Positions 52,059 to 61,682 of a DNA stretch of 64,000 nt are shown here, piece after piece (the first letter of the stretch is position 1; every line of letters begins with the position of its first letter). The notes beneath the pieces were generated by a model that was given only the letters and a program-made list of their open reading frames with translations, made no database searches and was not told the origin of the DNA. Origin of the DNA: Spirochaetota bacterium (GTDB lineage Bacteria > Spirochaetota > UBA4802 > JAFGJZ01); the NCBI GenBank assembly GCA_027858855.1, contig JAQIBV010000030.1, forward strand, positions 62,001-126,000. Reading direction: 5' to 3'. Both the position numbers and the translations under genes were made by a program.

Positions 52059-52924
52059 AGATCTATATTGACGGTGAATTCTTTGGTAGAGATGATGCTA
52101 AAATTTCGGTTTTCGACCATGGTCTGCTTTATGGAGATGGTATTTTTGAGGGTATACGCATCTATAACGGCAAGGCCTTTCTTCTTGATGAGCATATTGA
52201 CAGGCTCTTCAGATCCGCACGAGCGATAATGCTTGAAATTGGTATGAGTAAAAAAGATTTGTGTGAGGCGATAGGCGAGACCATGAGCCTGAATGGTAGG
52301 GTCGGGTCAGGAGTTACCGGCTACATCCGTCTTGTTGTTACCCGTGGTAAAGGGAAACTGGGTATTGATCCTGCTTCATGTCTGCGCTCATCGGTTATAA
52401 TTATTACGGAAGATCTTCAGCTTTATCCGGAAAAGACCTACAACGAGGGTATGTCTTTGATTACGGCCTCGGTGCGGCGAAACCGGGTCGATTCGCTTGA
52501 TCCACGAATTAAGTCTTTGAATTATCTGAATAATATTATGGCGAAGATGGAGGCGCAAAACAGTGGCTCGCCCGAGGCTGTAGTGCTTAATGAGCGGGGC
52601 TTTGTAGCTGAGTGTACTGCCGATAATATCTTCATTGTTACAGCTGGTTCTGTTGTAACACCTCCCGAGCAGGATGGCGCTTTAGCTGGAATAACCCGTG
52701 AGTGTGTCTCTAAGACAATATGTGCTGCTCTTGGAATAGAAGTTAAGGAGCGGTCCATGACGCTATATGATATATATACAGCCGATGAGTGCTTTTTGAC
52801 CGGAAGCGGTGCAGAGATTGTCCCCGTAGTTTCGGTTGACAGGCGGGTTATTGGTGACGGTGTGCCCGGGCCTGTGACTGATAGTATCCGCAAGGAGTTC
52901 TCTCGGTATACCGATAGCTTTTAG
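52055..52924 (+). CDS. ilvE: branched-chain amino acid aminotransferase (PLP fold type IV)
   Basis: 289 residues. FDHGLLYGDGIFEGIR at 20-35 is the N-terminal IlvE mark, Lys153 in PRIKSLNYLNNIMAKMEA is the PLP lysine, and a class IV Glu region with GFVAECTADNIFIV follows. It catalyses amino transfer between branched-chain amino acids and 2-oxoglutarate, though D-alanine aminotransferase is a close relative. It is translationally coupled to trmB, suggesting the regulator controls it. The hairpin at 52926-52957 ends the transcript. Confidence 0.9.
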   Translation: MKIYIDGEFFGRDDAKISVFDHGLLYGDGIFEGIRIYNGKAFLLDEHIDRLFRSARAIMLEIGMSKKDLCEAIGETMSLNGRVGSGVTGYIRLVVTRGKGKLGIDPASCLRSSVIIITEDLQLYPEKTYNEGMSLITASVRRNRVDSLDPRIKSLNYLNNIMAKMEAQNSGSPEAVVLNERGFVAECTADNIFIVTAGSVVTPPEQDGALAGITRECVSKTICAALGIEVKERSMTLYDIYTADECFLTGSGAEIVPVVSVDRRVIGDGVPGPVTDSIRKEFSRYTDSF

Positions 52925-52925
52925 A

Positions 52926-52957
52926 ACCGATTATTGGCTCTGTTATCGGTCTGTTTT
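52926..52957 (+). terminator. terminator after ilvE
   Basis: ACCGAT (52926-52931) and ATCGGT (52945-52950) pair and are followed by CTGTTTTT. A second repeat, GCTCTGCC/GGCAGAGC (52975-52982 and 53020-53027), lies just beyond. Confidence 0.65.
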
Positions 52958-53034
52958 TGCGTAATATACCAGTTGCTCTGCCAGTTCACTCAGCTGATGA
53001 GGTTGGAAAAGGCTAAGTCGGCAGAGCTTTATGA

Positions 53035-53427
53035 TTAAAAGGGCATCTTTTCTGCGTTAAGGAATAAGAATAACAGCAGTGCAGCTCCTGCAAAGAAAGC
53101 TACGTATATTTTCTGCCACTTGTAGTATCGTTGTAGCTGCTCATCTGTGAAAAATTCACCAGGATCTTTTTTCAGGTAATACTTTCCTCTTCTTGATAAA
53201 ATACGGCGTATTTTATTCTCATCTTTTATCTCCTGAATCAGTGAAAAGTAGCGAAAGTTCAGATAACCTCCTCCCAGCGATACAAAGGCTATCCAGAAAA
53301 AAAGATATTTATAGTCAGGAATTGTGTTCGACAAGCCTGGTTCAACATAAAGGATAATATAAGATACAGTCAGAAGCAGTGGAACGGAAAGAATAGTGAA
53401 CAGACGGTAGAATTTGATTCGTTTCAT
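53035..53427 (-). CDS. small hypothetical membrane protein
   Basis: 130 residues with three TM helices (about 9-28, 41-58 and 107-125), separated by a highly charged cytoplasmic loop (LIQEIKDENKIRRILSRRGKYYLKKDPGE). No family is recognised. The start ATG 53427 has an AGGAGATTATC ribosome site. It converges on ilvE and is divergent from the SpoIIE gene, about 400 bases away. Confidence 0.6.
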   Translation of the reverse strand: MKRIKFYRLFTILSVPLLLTVSYIILYVEPGLSNTIPDYKYLFFWIAFVSLGGGYLNFRYFSLIQEIKDENKIRRILSRRGKYYLKKDPGEFFTDEQLQRYYKWQKIYVAFFAGAALLLFLFLNAEKMPF

Positions 53428-53825
53428 TGATAATCTCCTTATATGTTATCATGATGATAGCCTATGTTAATAAAGTACTGCTGTAAATCAACACTTTGTT
53501 ATGATAACTTCTGGGAACCGTTAAATCCGACTTTTTATAACAGCAAAAAGCTACCTTGCCGGCTGATCCTTGTTATTGATTTAGTTATCACAGGTAACCA
53601 AATAATAAAAAATGCTGGAAAATTAAAGGCGGATGTTGTAGTCGTAGTATAAACACGGGAAATAAGACCTTGAAATTTCTATAATGCAATGTTCACAGAC
53701 CTGTTGCAAAATAATCAGATACATTTCTTGATTATCCTGACCGGGGGCCTGCCACTGTTTTATGATGGAATTGAGGTTTTTCCGCTGCATTTGATTCGGC
53801 CGTTTGCCAAAAAGAGGATAGTGAT

Positions 53826-55769
53826 ATGGTTTTGTATGGTATTAAGCTTTTTGTTCTGTTTACAGGGGCGATGTTGATTTTTGTCGAAGAACTCCGTCGG
53901 CCGAACATAATTAATAAAAAATTACTCATTTTTGCGCTTCTTTTATTCATCAAGGATGCAGTCTCGTATGTGATGCTAAACTATTATGGTGAATCAATAT
54001 TAAGCTCCAATTTCTTTTTCTATTATATTGCGTTTTGGATTCCGACTGGTTTTTTCTATTACACTGTTCTGGAATATTTTACCGATAAAAAACGTAACTT
54101 TCGTATTACAGGTATTCTGTTCGGTGTAATGGTTATCGCATCCGCGATGATCTATCAGTTCCAACCATATCTTGGAGGTTATTTCAGGTTTTCCCTGATC
54201 GCAATCAGAATGATCTATACTGCGGCGGTAATCTGGATTATTGTCTGCATCAATATGGCCTATGTCGGTGTTCGCAGTAATTTTTTCATGCGTCACGTTC
54301 CACCGTTAAATGTAATTCTGACATTTCTTATTGTTAATTTCCTCACTTATAATCTTCCCGATTCCATTTTTCATGGTGTTGTTGAGACAATGACTTATGG
54401 ATCTATCACATTTTTCTTTTTTATGAAGAATCAGGATGGATATCAGGAGATGTTTAAAATAATTGACGACTCTAAAAAAGAGTTAACGAGTATTATGAAC
54501 CTGATGAACAAGTCGGGAGTCGGCTCTGGAGCCTCTTATGACTTTGATGAAATTACCAATTCAATCCTATCATATATCGCAGATATGGTTAATGCCCGTT
54601 CAGCTATCCTGCTGGTGGTATCGGCCGATAAGAAGTATCTTGTACCCAAGGCCTTTTTCGGTGTTTTCCCGGCCATTGATGGAACAGGTAACTATGCTTC
54701 TATAAAAAAACAGTATCTTGAAACATATAACCGCCAGGTGCGTATTAAAATCGGCGAGATGTATCTTGGCCGTGCAGCTCAAATAGGTGAACCGGTTTTT
54801 TATCAGGATGCCAAACAGGATGAAGAACTTCGCGAACAGAGCACAATAGTAGATATCACTTCTATGATGGTGTTGCCCCTTGTATTTCAAGAAGAGGTGA
54901 TGGGGTTGATGGCCTTTTGTAACAAGGAGGATGGAACTCTTTTTGAAAACAGTGAATATAATCTGGCAAAGGCACTTTCAAGTCACGTAGCAATTATTAT
55001 AAATAACTTTAAGTTCTATAACCAACTAGTAAAACGACAGCGTGATGAACGTGAACTCGAGATCGCAGGGTCAATTCAGAAGAATCTTATGCCTCGTGTA
55101 ATTCCGGAATATGATACAGTAGATATTTTCACCTATAGTCGACCTGCGAAAGGTGTTGGTGGTGATTATTATAATATTATACAGGTCGATCAGAACCGGA
55201 TCGATGTCGTTATTGCCGATGTGGCAGGTAAGGGTGTTCCAGCTTCACTGGTAATGGTTATGATCAGTACGGTTCTTAAAAATATTATCAAATCTAATTA
55301 TGGACCGAAAAGAATTATCAGTTTTCTGAATAAATTTCTGTGTAAAGAGAGCACCTTAGAGCGTTACGCGACATTGTCATACCTCTCTCTGGATGTTGTT
55401 CGTGATATAGCACTTTACACAAATTCAGGGCACAGCCCGCTATTATTGTACAAGGCTTTGCACAATAAGTTTGAGCAGGTCGACACCCCGGGAATTCCCC
55501 TGGGTATTGATGCTGATCAGCAATACTATCAGAAGCAGACAGAGCTCGATTCGGGTGATATTATGATGATGTTTACCGATGGAGTAACCGAGGCGATGAA
55601 CGATGTGAGCGAGATGTTCGGATTAGAAAGGTTACGCTCATCAATACTCGAGAATAAAAACGGAACTGCAGAAGAGATTGGTAATGCTCTTCTTGAACAG
55701 ATAGAGATTTTTGCGGCTGGTAATGAGCAGCATGATGACCTGACATTGATTATTGTTAAGAAGCGATAG
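53826..55769 (+). CDS. membrane GAF-SpoIIE/RsbU-type protein phosphatase
   Basis: 647 residues. About seven TM helices occupy 1-215, resembling a 7TM receptor. A GAF domain follows at about 245-400 (DMVNARSAILLVV, TSMMVLPLVFQEEVMGLMAF). A short linker coil then leads to a SpoIIE/PP2C catalytic domain at about 430-645 with VGGDYYN, DVAGKGVPASLVM, FTDGVTEAM and NEQHDDLTLI, the conserved acidic metal sites. Such phosphatases dephosphorylate anti-anti-sigma factors to relay envelope or ligand signals. No anti-sigma or anti-anti-sigma gene lies nearby. The gap 53428-53825 holds only short frames that I do not believe. Confidence 0.92.
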   Translation: MVLYGIKLFVLFTGAMLIFVEELRRPNIINKKLLIFALLLFIKDAVSYVMLNYYGESILSSNFFFYYIAFWIPTGFFYYTVLEYFTDKKRNFRITGILFGVMVIASAMIYQFQPYLGGYFRFSLIAIRMIYTAAVIWIIVCINMAYVGVRSNFFMRHVPPLNVILTFLIVNFLTYNLPDSIFHGVVETMTYGSITFFFFMKNQDGYQEMFKIIDDSKKELTSIMNLMNKSGVGSGASYDFDEITNSILSYIADMVNARSAILLVVSADKKYLVPKAFFGVFPAIDGTGNYASIKKQYLETYNRQVRIKIGEMYLGRAAQIGEPVFYQDAKQDEELREQSTIVDITSMMVLPLVFQEEVMGLMAFCNKEDGTLFENSEYNLAKALSSHVAIIINNFKFYNQLVKRQRDERELEIAGSIQKNLMPRVIPEYDTVDIFTYSRPAKGVGGDYYNIIQVDQNRIDVVIADVAGKGVPASLVMVMISTVLKNIIKSNYGPKRIISFLNKFLCKESTLERYATLSYLSLDVVRDIALYTNSGHSPLLLYKALHNKFEQVDTPGIPLGIDADQQYYQKQTELDSGDIMMMFTDGVTEAMNDVSEMFGLERLRSSILENKNGTAEEIGNALLEQIEIFAAGNEQHDDLTLIIVKKR

Positions 55770-55830
55770 TATTTTCAGTCGCTTCTTAATTGATTCAGGT
55801 GAATGTGTGAAGGGCAAAGCGGTGGTTGCT

Positions 55831-56511
55831 TTATATCCGTGGGAACAGCTTTTCGTGAGTCTCTTCAAAGAAAAGTCTGTTTTGCGGTTCAAGAGCTTCA
55901 GAAAGTGTCTGAATATAAGTTTCCAGATCTGAAAAGTTGACAGATGATTGAATGTTAAGTCTTTGAGCAACCTGCCCAAGTGTGGTTGCTATACCCTTGA
56001 AACTGGAATAGCTGTTAATGTAACGAAGAGATAAAAATCTCTCTATTGTCTGTTTGAACAAATGGTTGTCATAATTTGTGCAGTGCTTAAATATCTCATC
56101 GGCTATTTTGCTGTTAAAACCGGCGTAGCCTGAATAGAACTGATCTATGATGGCCGGGTTTGCACTGATAAGGGTATGATCCAAAATGATTTCGACTACA
56201 ATGTGGTTTAAGCTGTGAGGCAGATGTCTGTTAAAGGTCTGCGTGTACAGTTCAGATGCAATTTTCATTGTTTTATTGAACCAGGGTGATGAATGAAATA
56301 TTTTATCAGCCGTGTAGTGTGCCATCATACCGCATGCAAGGCCTGTACATTCATCAGAGAATTTGTTCTTAAGCATAAGATTGTTAATCAACGGCTGACT
56401 TAACGGCTGTGGATTCTTATACAGTGAAACTATATCGGGCAGGCTTACACCAACGGAGTAAGAGTTGTTGTTTGGTTTGGCCTGAATTGCAAAATGTGAT
56501 AAAAAGTTCAT
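55831..56511 (-). CDS. AcpH-like putative phosphodiesterase or related hydrolase
   Basis: 226 residues starting MNFLSHFAIQ, as in ACP phosphodiesterase (AcpH/YajB-like) relatives. SVGVSLPDIVSLY, GMMAHYTADKIFHSSPWFN and ALNHIVVEIILDHTLIS-like segments, with His and Asp at regular spacing (MAHYTADK..., ILDH...), match the metal-binding pattern. True AcpH proteins often begin NFLAHL with GNLLGDFVKG; those are altered here, so it may be a distant relative. It lies between two SpoIIE genes on the opposite strand. Confidence 0.45.
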   Translation of the reverse strand: MNFLSHFAIQAKPNNNSYSVGVSLPDIVSLYKNPQPLSQPLINNLMLKNKFSDECTGLACGMMAHYTADKIFHSSPWFNKTMKIASELYTQTFNRHLPHSLNHIVVEIILDHTLISANPAIIDQFYSGYAGFNSKIADEIFKHCTNYDNHLFKQTIERFLSLRYINSYSSFKGIATTLGQVAQRLNIQSSVNFSDLETYIQTLSEALEPQNRLFFEETHEKLFPRI

Positions 56512-56665
56512 GGTTTCCTTCGCTTAATGTAATTACTTATCCACTACACATACAGTGGAAATTGTGCATAGTTATTTTTTCTGCATATGGATTTAGATAA
56601 TCGGAAACCTCCTGTAATAAATGAGGGTGGTTGCCGTGTATACTTTCTGAACAGTGGAGTGTCGG

Positions 56666-58051
56666 GTGGATTCATCGTTTATTGCATTTCTTAACAAGAA
56701 TAACAGTAGAGTGATGGGCAATATTGCCTATCTATTTGCTTTTTTAGGCATGCTCTTTTTAGTACAGCATACTATCCATTCCTGGACGGTATTGTCGGAA
56801 GTTCACTATCTGTTATATATCGTACTCCATAGTTTACTGATTGCTGTTTCGGTGCTCTATATTATCATTTCCAGGTTTGTCCTGGTCAGGTCACAGTCAC
56901 CGACGTTTGACCGATATTTGAATCTTGTATTTTTATTTATCTATTTATCAATCATTGTTGGTCTGAATGTATTAGATCTACAATATTCTTTTGAGCTTAT
57001 ACCCTTTATGTTGGGGTTAATGTTTCTTGTTGTTCTGTACCGGGAACATCGGTTTATTCAGATTATCATAGTGCTGATGCCGGTAGTTGTACTTCTGATT
57101 ATTATACGCATAATTATCTCAGACAGAAACAGCCTTAATATGCTTACCTTTTACATTCTCGTTTATGGGGTTGTTGCTCTTTTTGTTTCGTTAATTCTGT
57201 ATCGTTCATTTTTTGAGCGCTTCACTATAATGCATCAGTTGAATGATCGGAGTTGTATGCTTGACGACCTAAACAGCAAGCTGCACGCCTATAAGGTGTC
57301 GATGGAGCGTGACCTTGGATTGGCTGAAAAGATTCAGCGGGTCTATCTTGAAAATCGGTCCGAGTCTTTGGATACCTGGGATATTGCTACACGATATGTG
57401 CCCAAAAATGGTGTCTCTGGCGATTTTTATGATTTTTATAATGCCGATAACACCCTGCATGGAGTTTCGTTGTTTGATGTTACCGGTCATGGTGTGGCCT
57501 CGTCGCTTGTTACAATGCTTGCAAAACGAATTTTATCGCGTCTAATTAGTGCAAACCCCGATGCCCCTCTTGGAGAGGTGGCCAAACTTTTTAATCAGGA
57601 GCTTATCGCAGAGATTGGGAATTCACATATATACCTTGCCGGTGTTATTTTGAAAATAAATGAGAATAGCTTTGAATATATAAACGCAGGTCATACTGAT
57701 ATAGTGATTAAACATGCCGATGGCTCAATTGAAAACGTGCTGAAATCCACAGAAGACAGGAATCCGTTTTTCTGTCTGCAGGAGTATAAAAGTCGTTACC
57801 GTGCGAAAAATTTCCCACTTCGGGATGGAGACACTCTAATTATGGCGACTGATGGTATATACGAGTTGATTCCGGCAAAAAAGGGCCAGCAGCTCAGTTT
57901 TGAGAGTATCGGTCGCTTCATTTCTACTATTCCACCTGAAACAGGTGCTGATGATCTGGCAGATCAAATCATGAATTTTGTTGCTCTAACCAGTGCCAGA
58001 ACTGACTTTGATGACGACATGACGCTGCTTGTTTTGAGGTATAAGTCATAA
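56666..58051 (+). CDS. membrane SpoIIE/RsbU-type protein phosphatase, second copy
   Basis: About 461 residues. Six TM helices fill the first 190 residues. A short coiled coil (about 200-225) leads to the SpoIIE phosphatase domain at about 235-461, with VSGDFYD, DVTGHGVASSLVTML, MATDGIYELI and FDDDMTLLVL. There is no GAF domain, unlike the copy at 53826. GTG 56666 fits the GGAG at 56656-56659, but an in-frame GTG at 56654 or ATG 56714 is possible. It probably responds to a different envelope signal and shares or has a separate target. Confidence 0.9.
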   Translation: MDSSFIAFLNKNNSRVMGNIAYLFAFLGMLFLVQHTIHSWTVLSEVHYLLYIVLHSLLIAVSVLYIIISRFVLVRSQSPTFDRYLNLVFLFIYLSIIVGLNVLDLQYSFELIPFMLGLMFLVVLYREHRFIQIIIVLMPVVVLLIIIRIIISDRNSLNMLTFYILVYGVVALFVSLILYRSFFERFTIMHQLNDRSCMLDDLNSKLHAYKVSMERDLGLAEKIQRVYLENRSESLDTWDIATRYVPKNGVSGDFYDFYNADNTLHGVSLFDVTGHGVASSLVTMLAKRILSRLISANPDAPLGEVAKLFNQELIAEIGNSHIYLAGVILKINENSFEYINAGHTDIVIKHADGSIENVLKSTEDRNPFFCLQEYKSRYRAKNFPLRDGDTLIMATDGIYELIPAKKGQQLSFESIGRFISTIPPETGADDLADQIMNFVALTSARTDFDDDMTLLVLRYKS

Positions 58052-58123
58052 TTAAAATTTCAATATAAGTTTTCTGGTGATGTTGGTGGCTTAACTTTTT
58101 TAAAACAGATAAGGAGAGAAGGA

Positions 58124-58939
58124 ATGAAAACAGAGGGTGCGGTTGCATTTATTACAGGTGCCGGAAGTGGCCTTGGAAAAGACATTGCAAAGGGGGTTGC
58201 AAAGGCGGGAGCCATTATTATTGCAGTGGATATCAACAAAAATGCTGTTGAGCAAACTGTAGCGGATATTAGAGAGGATGGTGGAACGGCAGAGTCTTGT
58301 GTGCTTGATATTGCCAACAGAAAGGCTGTCTATAAAAAGGCTGCGTCGCTTATAAAGAAATACGGCCATGTGGATATTCTTGTAAACAATGCCGGAATCG
58401 TAGTTGGTAAAGATTTTCTGGAATCTACCGATGAGGAGAACATTGCTACTATGGAGGTTAATACTATCTCGAATTTCTGGACTGTAAAGGCGTTTTTACC
58501 GGGTATGATCGAACGAAAAAGTGGCCACCTGGTTACCATTGCGTCGGCTGCAGCGTTTATTGGGGTCCCACGTCTTGCCGACTACTGTGCCAGTAAGTTT
58601 GCAGCTTTCGGTTTTCACGAGGCAATCCGCAAAGAGATCCGTAAGAAAAAGCTTCGTGATGTAAAGACGACAATTATCTGCCCCTACTATATAAACACCG
58701 GAATGTTCTCAGGTGTGAAAAAAAGCCCTTTAAGTTTTCTGCTTCCTTTACTTGATCAGAAAAAAACAACAGACAAAATCGTTAAGGCAATTACCAAACA
58801 GAAGCGACGCCTCTACATGCCTCCGATAGTCTATACTCTACCAATGTTGCGAGTTTTTCCTGATTGCATCTATGATTTCATTGCCGACCTTTTTGGTGTC
58901 AACTCTTCTATGGATGAGTTTAAGGGGCATAAAAAATGA
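58124..58939 (+). CDS. short-chain dehydrogenase/reductase
   Basis: 271 residues with the classical SDR marks: TGAGSGLGKDIAKG (cofactor site), DILVNNAG, Ser in ITIASAAAF-like VTIASAAAFIG and the YCASKFA Tyr-x3-Lys pair. Asp in VDINK at the end of the second strand suggests NAD preference. The C-terminal helices resemble the HSD17B11/RDH10-like membrane-associated group, with hydrophobic LLPLLDQKK and LPMLRVFPDCI stretches. The substrate may be a lipid alcohol or ketone. Its stop overlaps the LOG gene start (ATGA), so they form an operon. Confidence 0.9.
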   Translation: MKTEGAVAFITGAGSGLGKDIAKGVAKAGAIIIAVDINKNAVEQTVADIREDGGTAESCVLDIANRKAVYKKAASLIKKYGHVDILVNNAGIVVGKDFLESTDEENIATMEVNTISNFWTVKAFLPGMIERKSGHLVTIASAAAFIGVPRLADYCASKFAAFGFHEAIRKEIRKKKLRDVKTTIICPYYINTGMFSGVKKSPLSFLLPLLDQKKTTDKIVKAITKQKRRLYMPPIVYTLPMLRVFPDCIYDFIADLFGVNSSMDEFKGHKK

Positions 58940-59511
58940 GTCTTTATTCAGTAAATACACTTTGTGTTTTTTGTGGATCATCCGATGGGGATACTCCCAG
59001 GTATCGGGATGACGCAGTCGAGTTGGGGCGGTATTGTGCTGCTGAAGGTGTAACCGTAGTTTATGGAGGTGGTTCTGTTGGTTTGATGGGTCGTCTTTCG
59101 GACAGCGTAGCTCTTAATGGCGGGAGGGTGATCGGGGTAATTCCGGAGCTTTTGCATCAGGCTGTACAGCACAACCGTGAAGTTGAAACAATAATCGTGG
59201 ATACCATGCATACCCGCAAAGCTCGCATGTATGAACAGTCCGATGCCTTTGTTGCTCTTCCCGGCGGCATTGGCACAATAGAGGAGCTCTTTGAAGTATA
59301 TACCTGGCAGCAGATAGGTTATCACCAGAAACCCGTGGCGCTGCTGAATAGTGACGGTTACTTTGATCATCTGATCAGTTTTCTCGACTCGATGGTAAGT
59401 CGTAAGTTTTTAAAACCAGTGCATCGAGCAAATCTGATTGTAGCCAACTCTGTTCCACTGCTGTTTAAAAAACTAGCCGACTTTGACCCCGGTCCTGCCA
59501 GCAAGTTTTAG
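58936..59511 (+). CDS. LOG-family nucleoside 5'-monophosphate phosphoribohydrolase
   Basis: 191 residues. VCVFCGSS-type start (TLCVFCGSSDGD), VYGGGSVGLMG near residue 42, and the nucleotide-binding PGGIGTIEELFEVYTWQQIGYH near 110 match the LOG/TIGR00730 family. These enzymes release ribose 5-phosphate from nucleotide monophosphates; some also make cytokinins. The Arg-Lys and PGGxGTxxE site is intact. It is translationally coupled to the SDR gene. Confidence 0.92.
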   Translation: MSLYSVNTLCVFCGSSDGDTPRYRDDAVELGRYCAAEGVTVVYGGGSVGLMGRLSDSVALNGGRVIGVIPELLHQAVQHNREVETIIVDTMHTRKARMYEQSDAFVALPGGIGTIEELFEVYTWQQIGYHQKPVALLNSDGYFDHLISFLDSMVSRKFLKPVHRANLIVANSVPLLFKKLADFDPGPASKF

Positions 59512-59704
59512 TTGTGTGAATTTTACACGGCAACCCTGTTTTTATGACCGAGTTATCCATAATGAAAATGAATTGTATAATGTTCGGCAATACATTATCA
59601 ATAACCCGATAAAATGGGAAATCAATAATTATCATTGGGGCAATAACGAATAAATTGCTGAAGACAATAACAGGTATGGCGCTGTATAAAAATTAATACC
59701 GCTT

Positions 59705-60868
59705 TTATGGCGACAGTGGGCTTATGCCACGCAAGAAGGTAACGGTCTCTTTGAGCGCAGCTATAGTTCGTTCGACATCCTCCATGCTGTTTTCTCTTCC
59801 GAAGCTGAAGCGTATAGAGCCGTGGGCTGTTTCGGGATTGTCGTGAAGAGCCATTATAACGTGCGATGGATCAAGAGATCCGGTCGAACAGGCACTTCCG
59901 GTCGATACTGCTATATCATTCATATCCAGCCTCAAGAGAATCGATTCACCCTCTATGTATTTAAATGAAATGTTTGAAGTGCAGGGTTTGCGCGGAGCAT
60001 TACCTCCGTTTATAACGATATCATTTATCTCTTCGGTAACTTTAGTTTCAAAAAAATCACGCAGTGATTTGACATGTGCTATTTCAGTATCAATCTCATC
60101 TTTCATGACTCTGCAGGCTGCGGCCCAGGCTATGATGCCAAGGCTGTTCTCTGTGCCGGCACGCAATCCTGCTTCCTGATGTCCACCGTGAATCAGCGGG
60201 ATGATGGAAAAGTTTTTAAAGCGACTCTTTTTTAGATACAGCGCGCCTATACCCTTTAGGGCATACATTTTGTGAGCGCTGAAAGAGGCCGCATCAACTG
60301 GCATTTTGTTTAATGAGAAAGGGATTTTCCCGGGAGACTGAACCATGTCTGAATGAAAAAAAACTCCTCTTTGTGAGCATAATTCACCCGCCTCTTCAAT
60401 AGGCTGAATCGTTCCAATTTCATTGTTCGCATGCATTATTGAAACGAGTACTGTCTCCTTCCTTAAAGCCTTCTGTAACGAGGCGATCTCTATGATTCCA
60501 TCATTTGTAACTGGAAGGAACGTTACATCGATTCCTCTTTTCTGCAGATACTGTGCAGTGTTGAACACTGATGGATGCTCGATTCCAGTGGTGATTATAT
60601 GGGGAGTAAACCCAAAGTCTTGTGACGAAACAGATTTCAGCATTGTATTGTTCGATTCGCTGGCACAGGAGGTGAACGTCAGCTGTTCTGGAGTGGCTCC
60701 CAGAAAACCGGCAATCTCTTCACGAGCATCGTCAAGCTTCTGTTTGGCTACGCGCCCCTGCTGATGCATAGATCCAGGATTTCCGTAATAGTCAAGAGAC
60801 TGCGTGATAGCCTCTTTGACAGCGGGATGAAGTGGGGTTGTGGCATTGTTATCCAGGTAGTGGCTCAT
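59705..60868 (-). CDS. nifS: cysteine desulfurase, NifS/IscS-like
   Basis: 387 residues, class V aminotransferase fold. The PLP Lys200 is in SFSAHKMYALKGIG, the active-site Cys327 is in VSTGSACSTGSLDPSHV, and NNATTPLHP opens the protein. It gives persulfide sulfur to the scaffold encoded just upstream. It starts 3 bases after the nifU stop and is cotranscribed. Confidence 0.95.
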   Translation of the reverse strand: MSHYLDNNATTPLHPAVKEAITQSLDYYGNPGSMHQQGRVAKQKLDDAREEIAGFLGATPEQLTFTSCASESNNTMLKSVSSQDFGFTPHIITTGIEHPSVFNTAQYLQKRGIDVTFLPVTNDGIIEIASLQKALRKETVLVSIMHANNEIGTIQPIEEAGELCSQRGVFFHSDMVQSPGKIPFSLNKMPVDAASFSAHKMYALKGIGALYLKKSRFKNFSIIPLIHGGHQEAGLRAGTENSLGIIAWAAACRVMKDEIDTEIAHVKSLRDFFETKVTEEINDIVINGGNAPRKPCTSNISFKYIEGESILLRLDMNDIAVSTGSACSTGSLDPSHVIMALHDNPETAHGSIRFSFGRENSMEDVERTIAALKETVTFLRGISPLSP

Positions 60869-60871
60869 ATG

Positions 60872-61507
60872 CTATTCTCCAGGATTATAGATATCGTCTG
60901 AGTAGTATTGATCGATATATTTTTTCATAGTATTTTTTACGTCCTCTTCGCACTGTCCGCAGACTGTGGAGGCGCCGGTTGCCTCTTTCATCTTCTCGAA
61001 ATCGGTTACTCCTTCCAAGACTTCCATGCGTATATCCTCTTCTGTTACGTTCTTGCAGGTACACACAACAGGGGAGCTCTTTTCCTGAAAAGGGTTTGTT
61101 ATGCCGTTCTTTTCATAGTAGTCGTCTATGGCTGCACGAAGTGCTTTATCGCCCAGTACCGAGCAGTGAATCTTGTTAGATGGCAGCCCGCCAAGCTCCT
61201 TTATGATCTCTTCCGGAGTTATTTTGTAGGCCTCATCAAGTGACATGCCCCCCTCTTTCAGCACCAGTTCTGACAGGGCTGATGTGGAAGCAATAGCCGA
61301 TGCACATCCGAAGGTCTTCCACTTGAAATCAGAGATACGGTTCTTTGCAACCTGAATGAGAACCATCATCATGTCTCCACATGCGGGGGATCCGACCATA
61401 CCTTTTCCGTCTGCTTTATAATCCTCTTCAGGCCCTTGAAGTATATTGAGAGGGTTCATGAAGTGTTTCTTTACATTTTCGCTATATGCCCATTGGTTCT
61501 TATCCAT
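60872..61507 (-). CDS. nifU: NifU-like Fe-S scaffold with BFD-type [2Fe-2S] domain
   Basis: 211 residues. The IscU-like half has SPACGDMM (Cys43-like), TFGCASAIASTSALSEL and IHCSVLGDKAL with the three conserved Cys, but Asp in the usual GDM position is followed by Met. The C-terminal half has CTCKNVTEEDIRM and STVCGQCEEDV, the four Cys of a bacterioferritin-associated-ferredoxin-like domain. The C-terminal thioredoxin-like NifU domain is absent. It would assemble and hand on clusters. An AGGAG site sits 12 bases before ATG 61507. Confidence 0.92.
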   Translation of the reverse strand: MDKNQWAYSENVKKHFMNPLNILQGPEEDYKADGKGMVGSPACGDMMMVLIQVAKNRISDFKWKTFGCASAIASTSALSELVLKEGGMSLDEAYKITPEEIIKELGGLPSNKIHCSVLGDKALRAAIDDYYEKNGITNPFQEKSSPVVCTCKNVTEEDIRMEVLEGVTDFEKMKEATGASTVCGQCEEDVKNTMKKYIDQYYSDDIYNPGE

Positions 61508-61682
61508 TATGGTTACTCCTATAATTTAAGCTACTTGAATCGTCTTGAAATTCGTCTTTACTTTCCCACCTTAGGGGGAAGTTTATAGTTGCCAAATCCA
61601 TGGTTTTGAAGAAGTTGGGTTTAGTCAAGTCTGATCTGTATAAGATCAGTTCAAAGTGTACGCTTTTACTGTCCGGTAACAA

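Noticed and set aside
53464-53877. Two short plus-strand frames before the SpoIIE gene
   Set aside because: No ribosome sites; the second overlaps the well-supported SpoIIE start in another frame.
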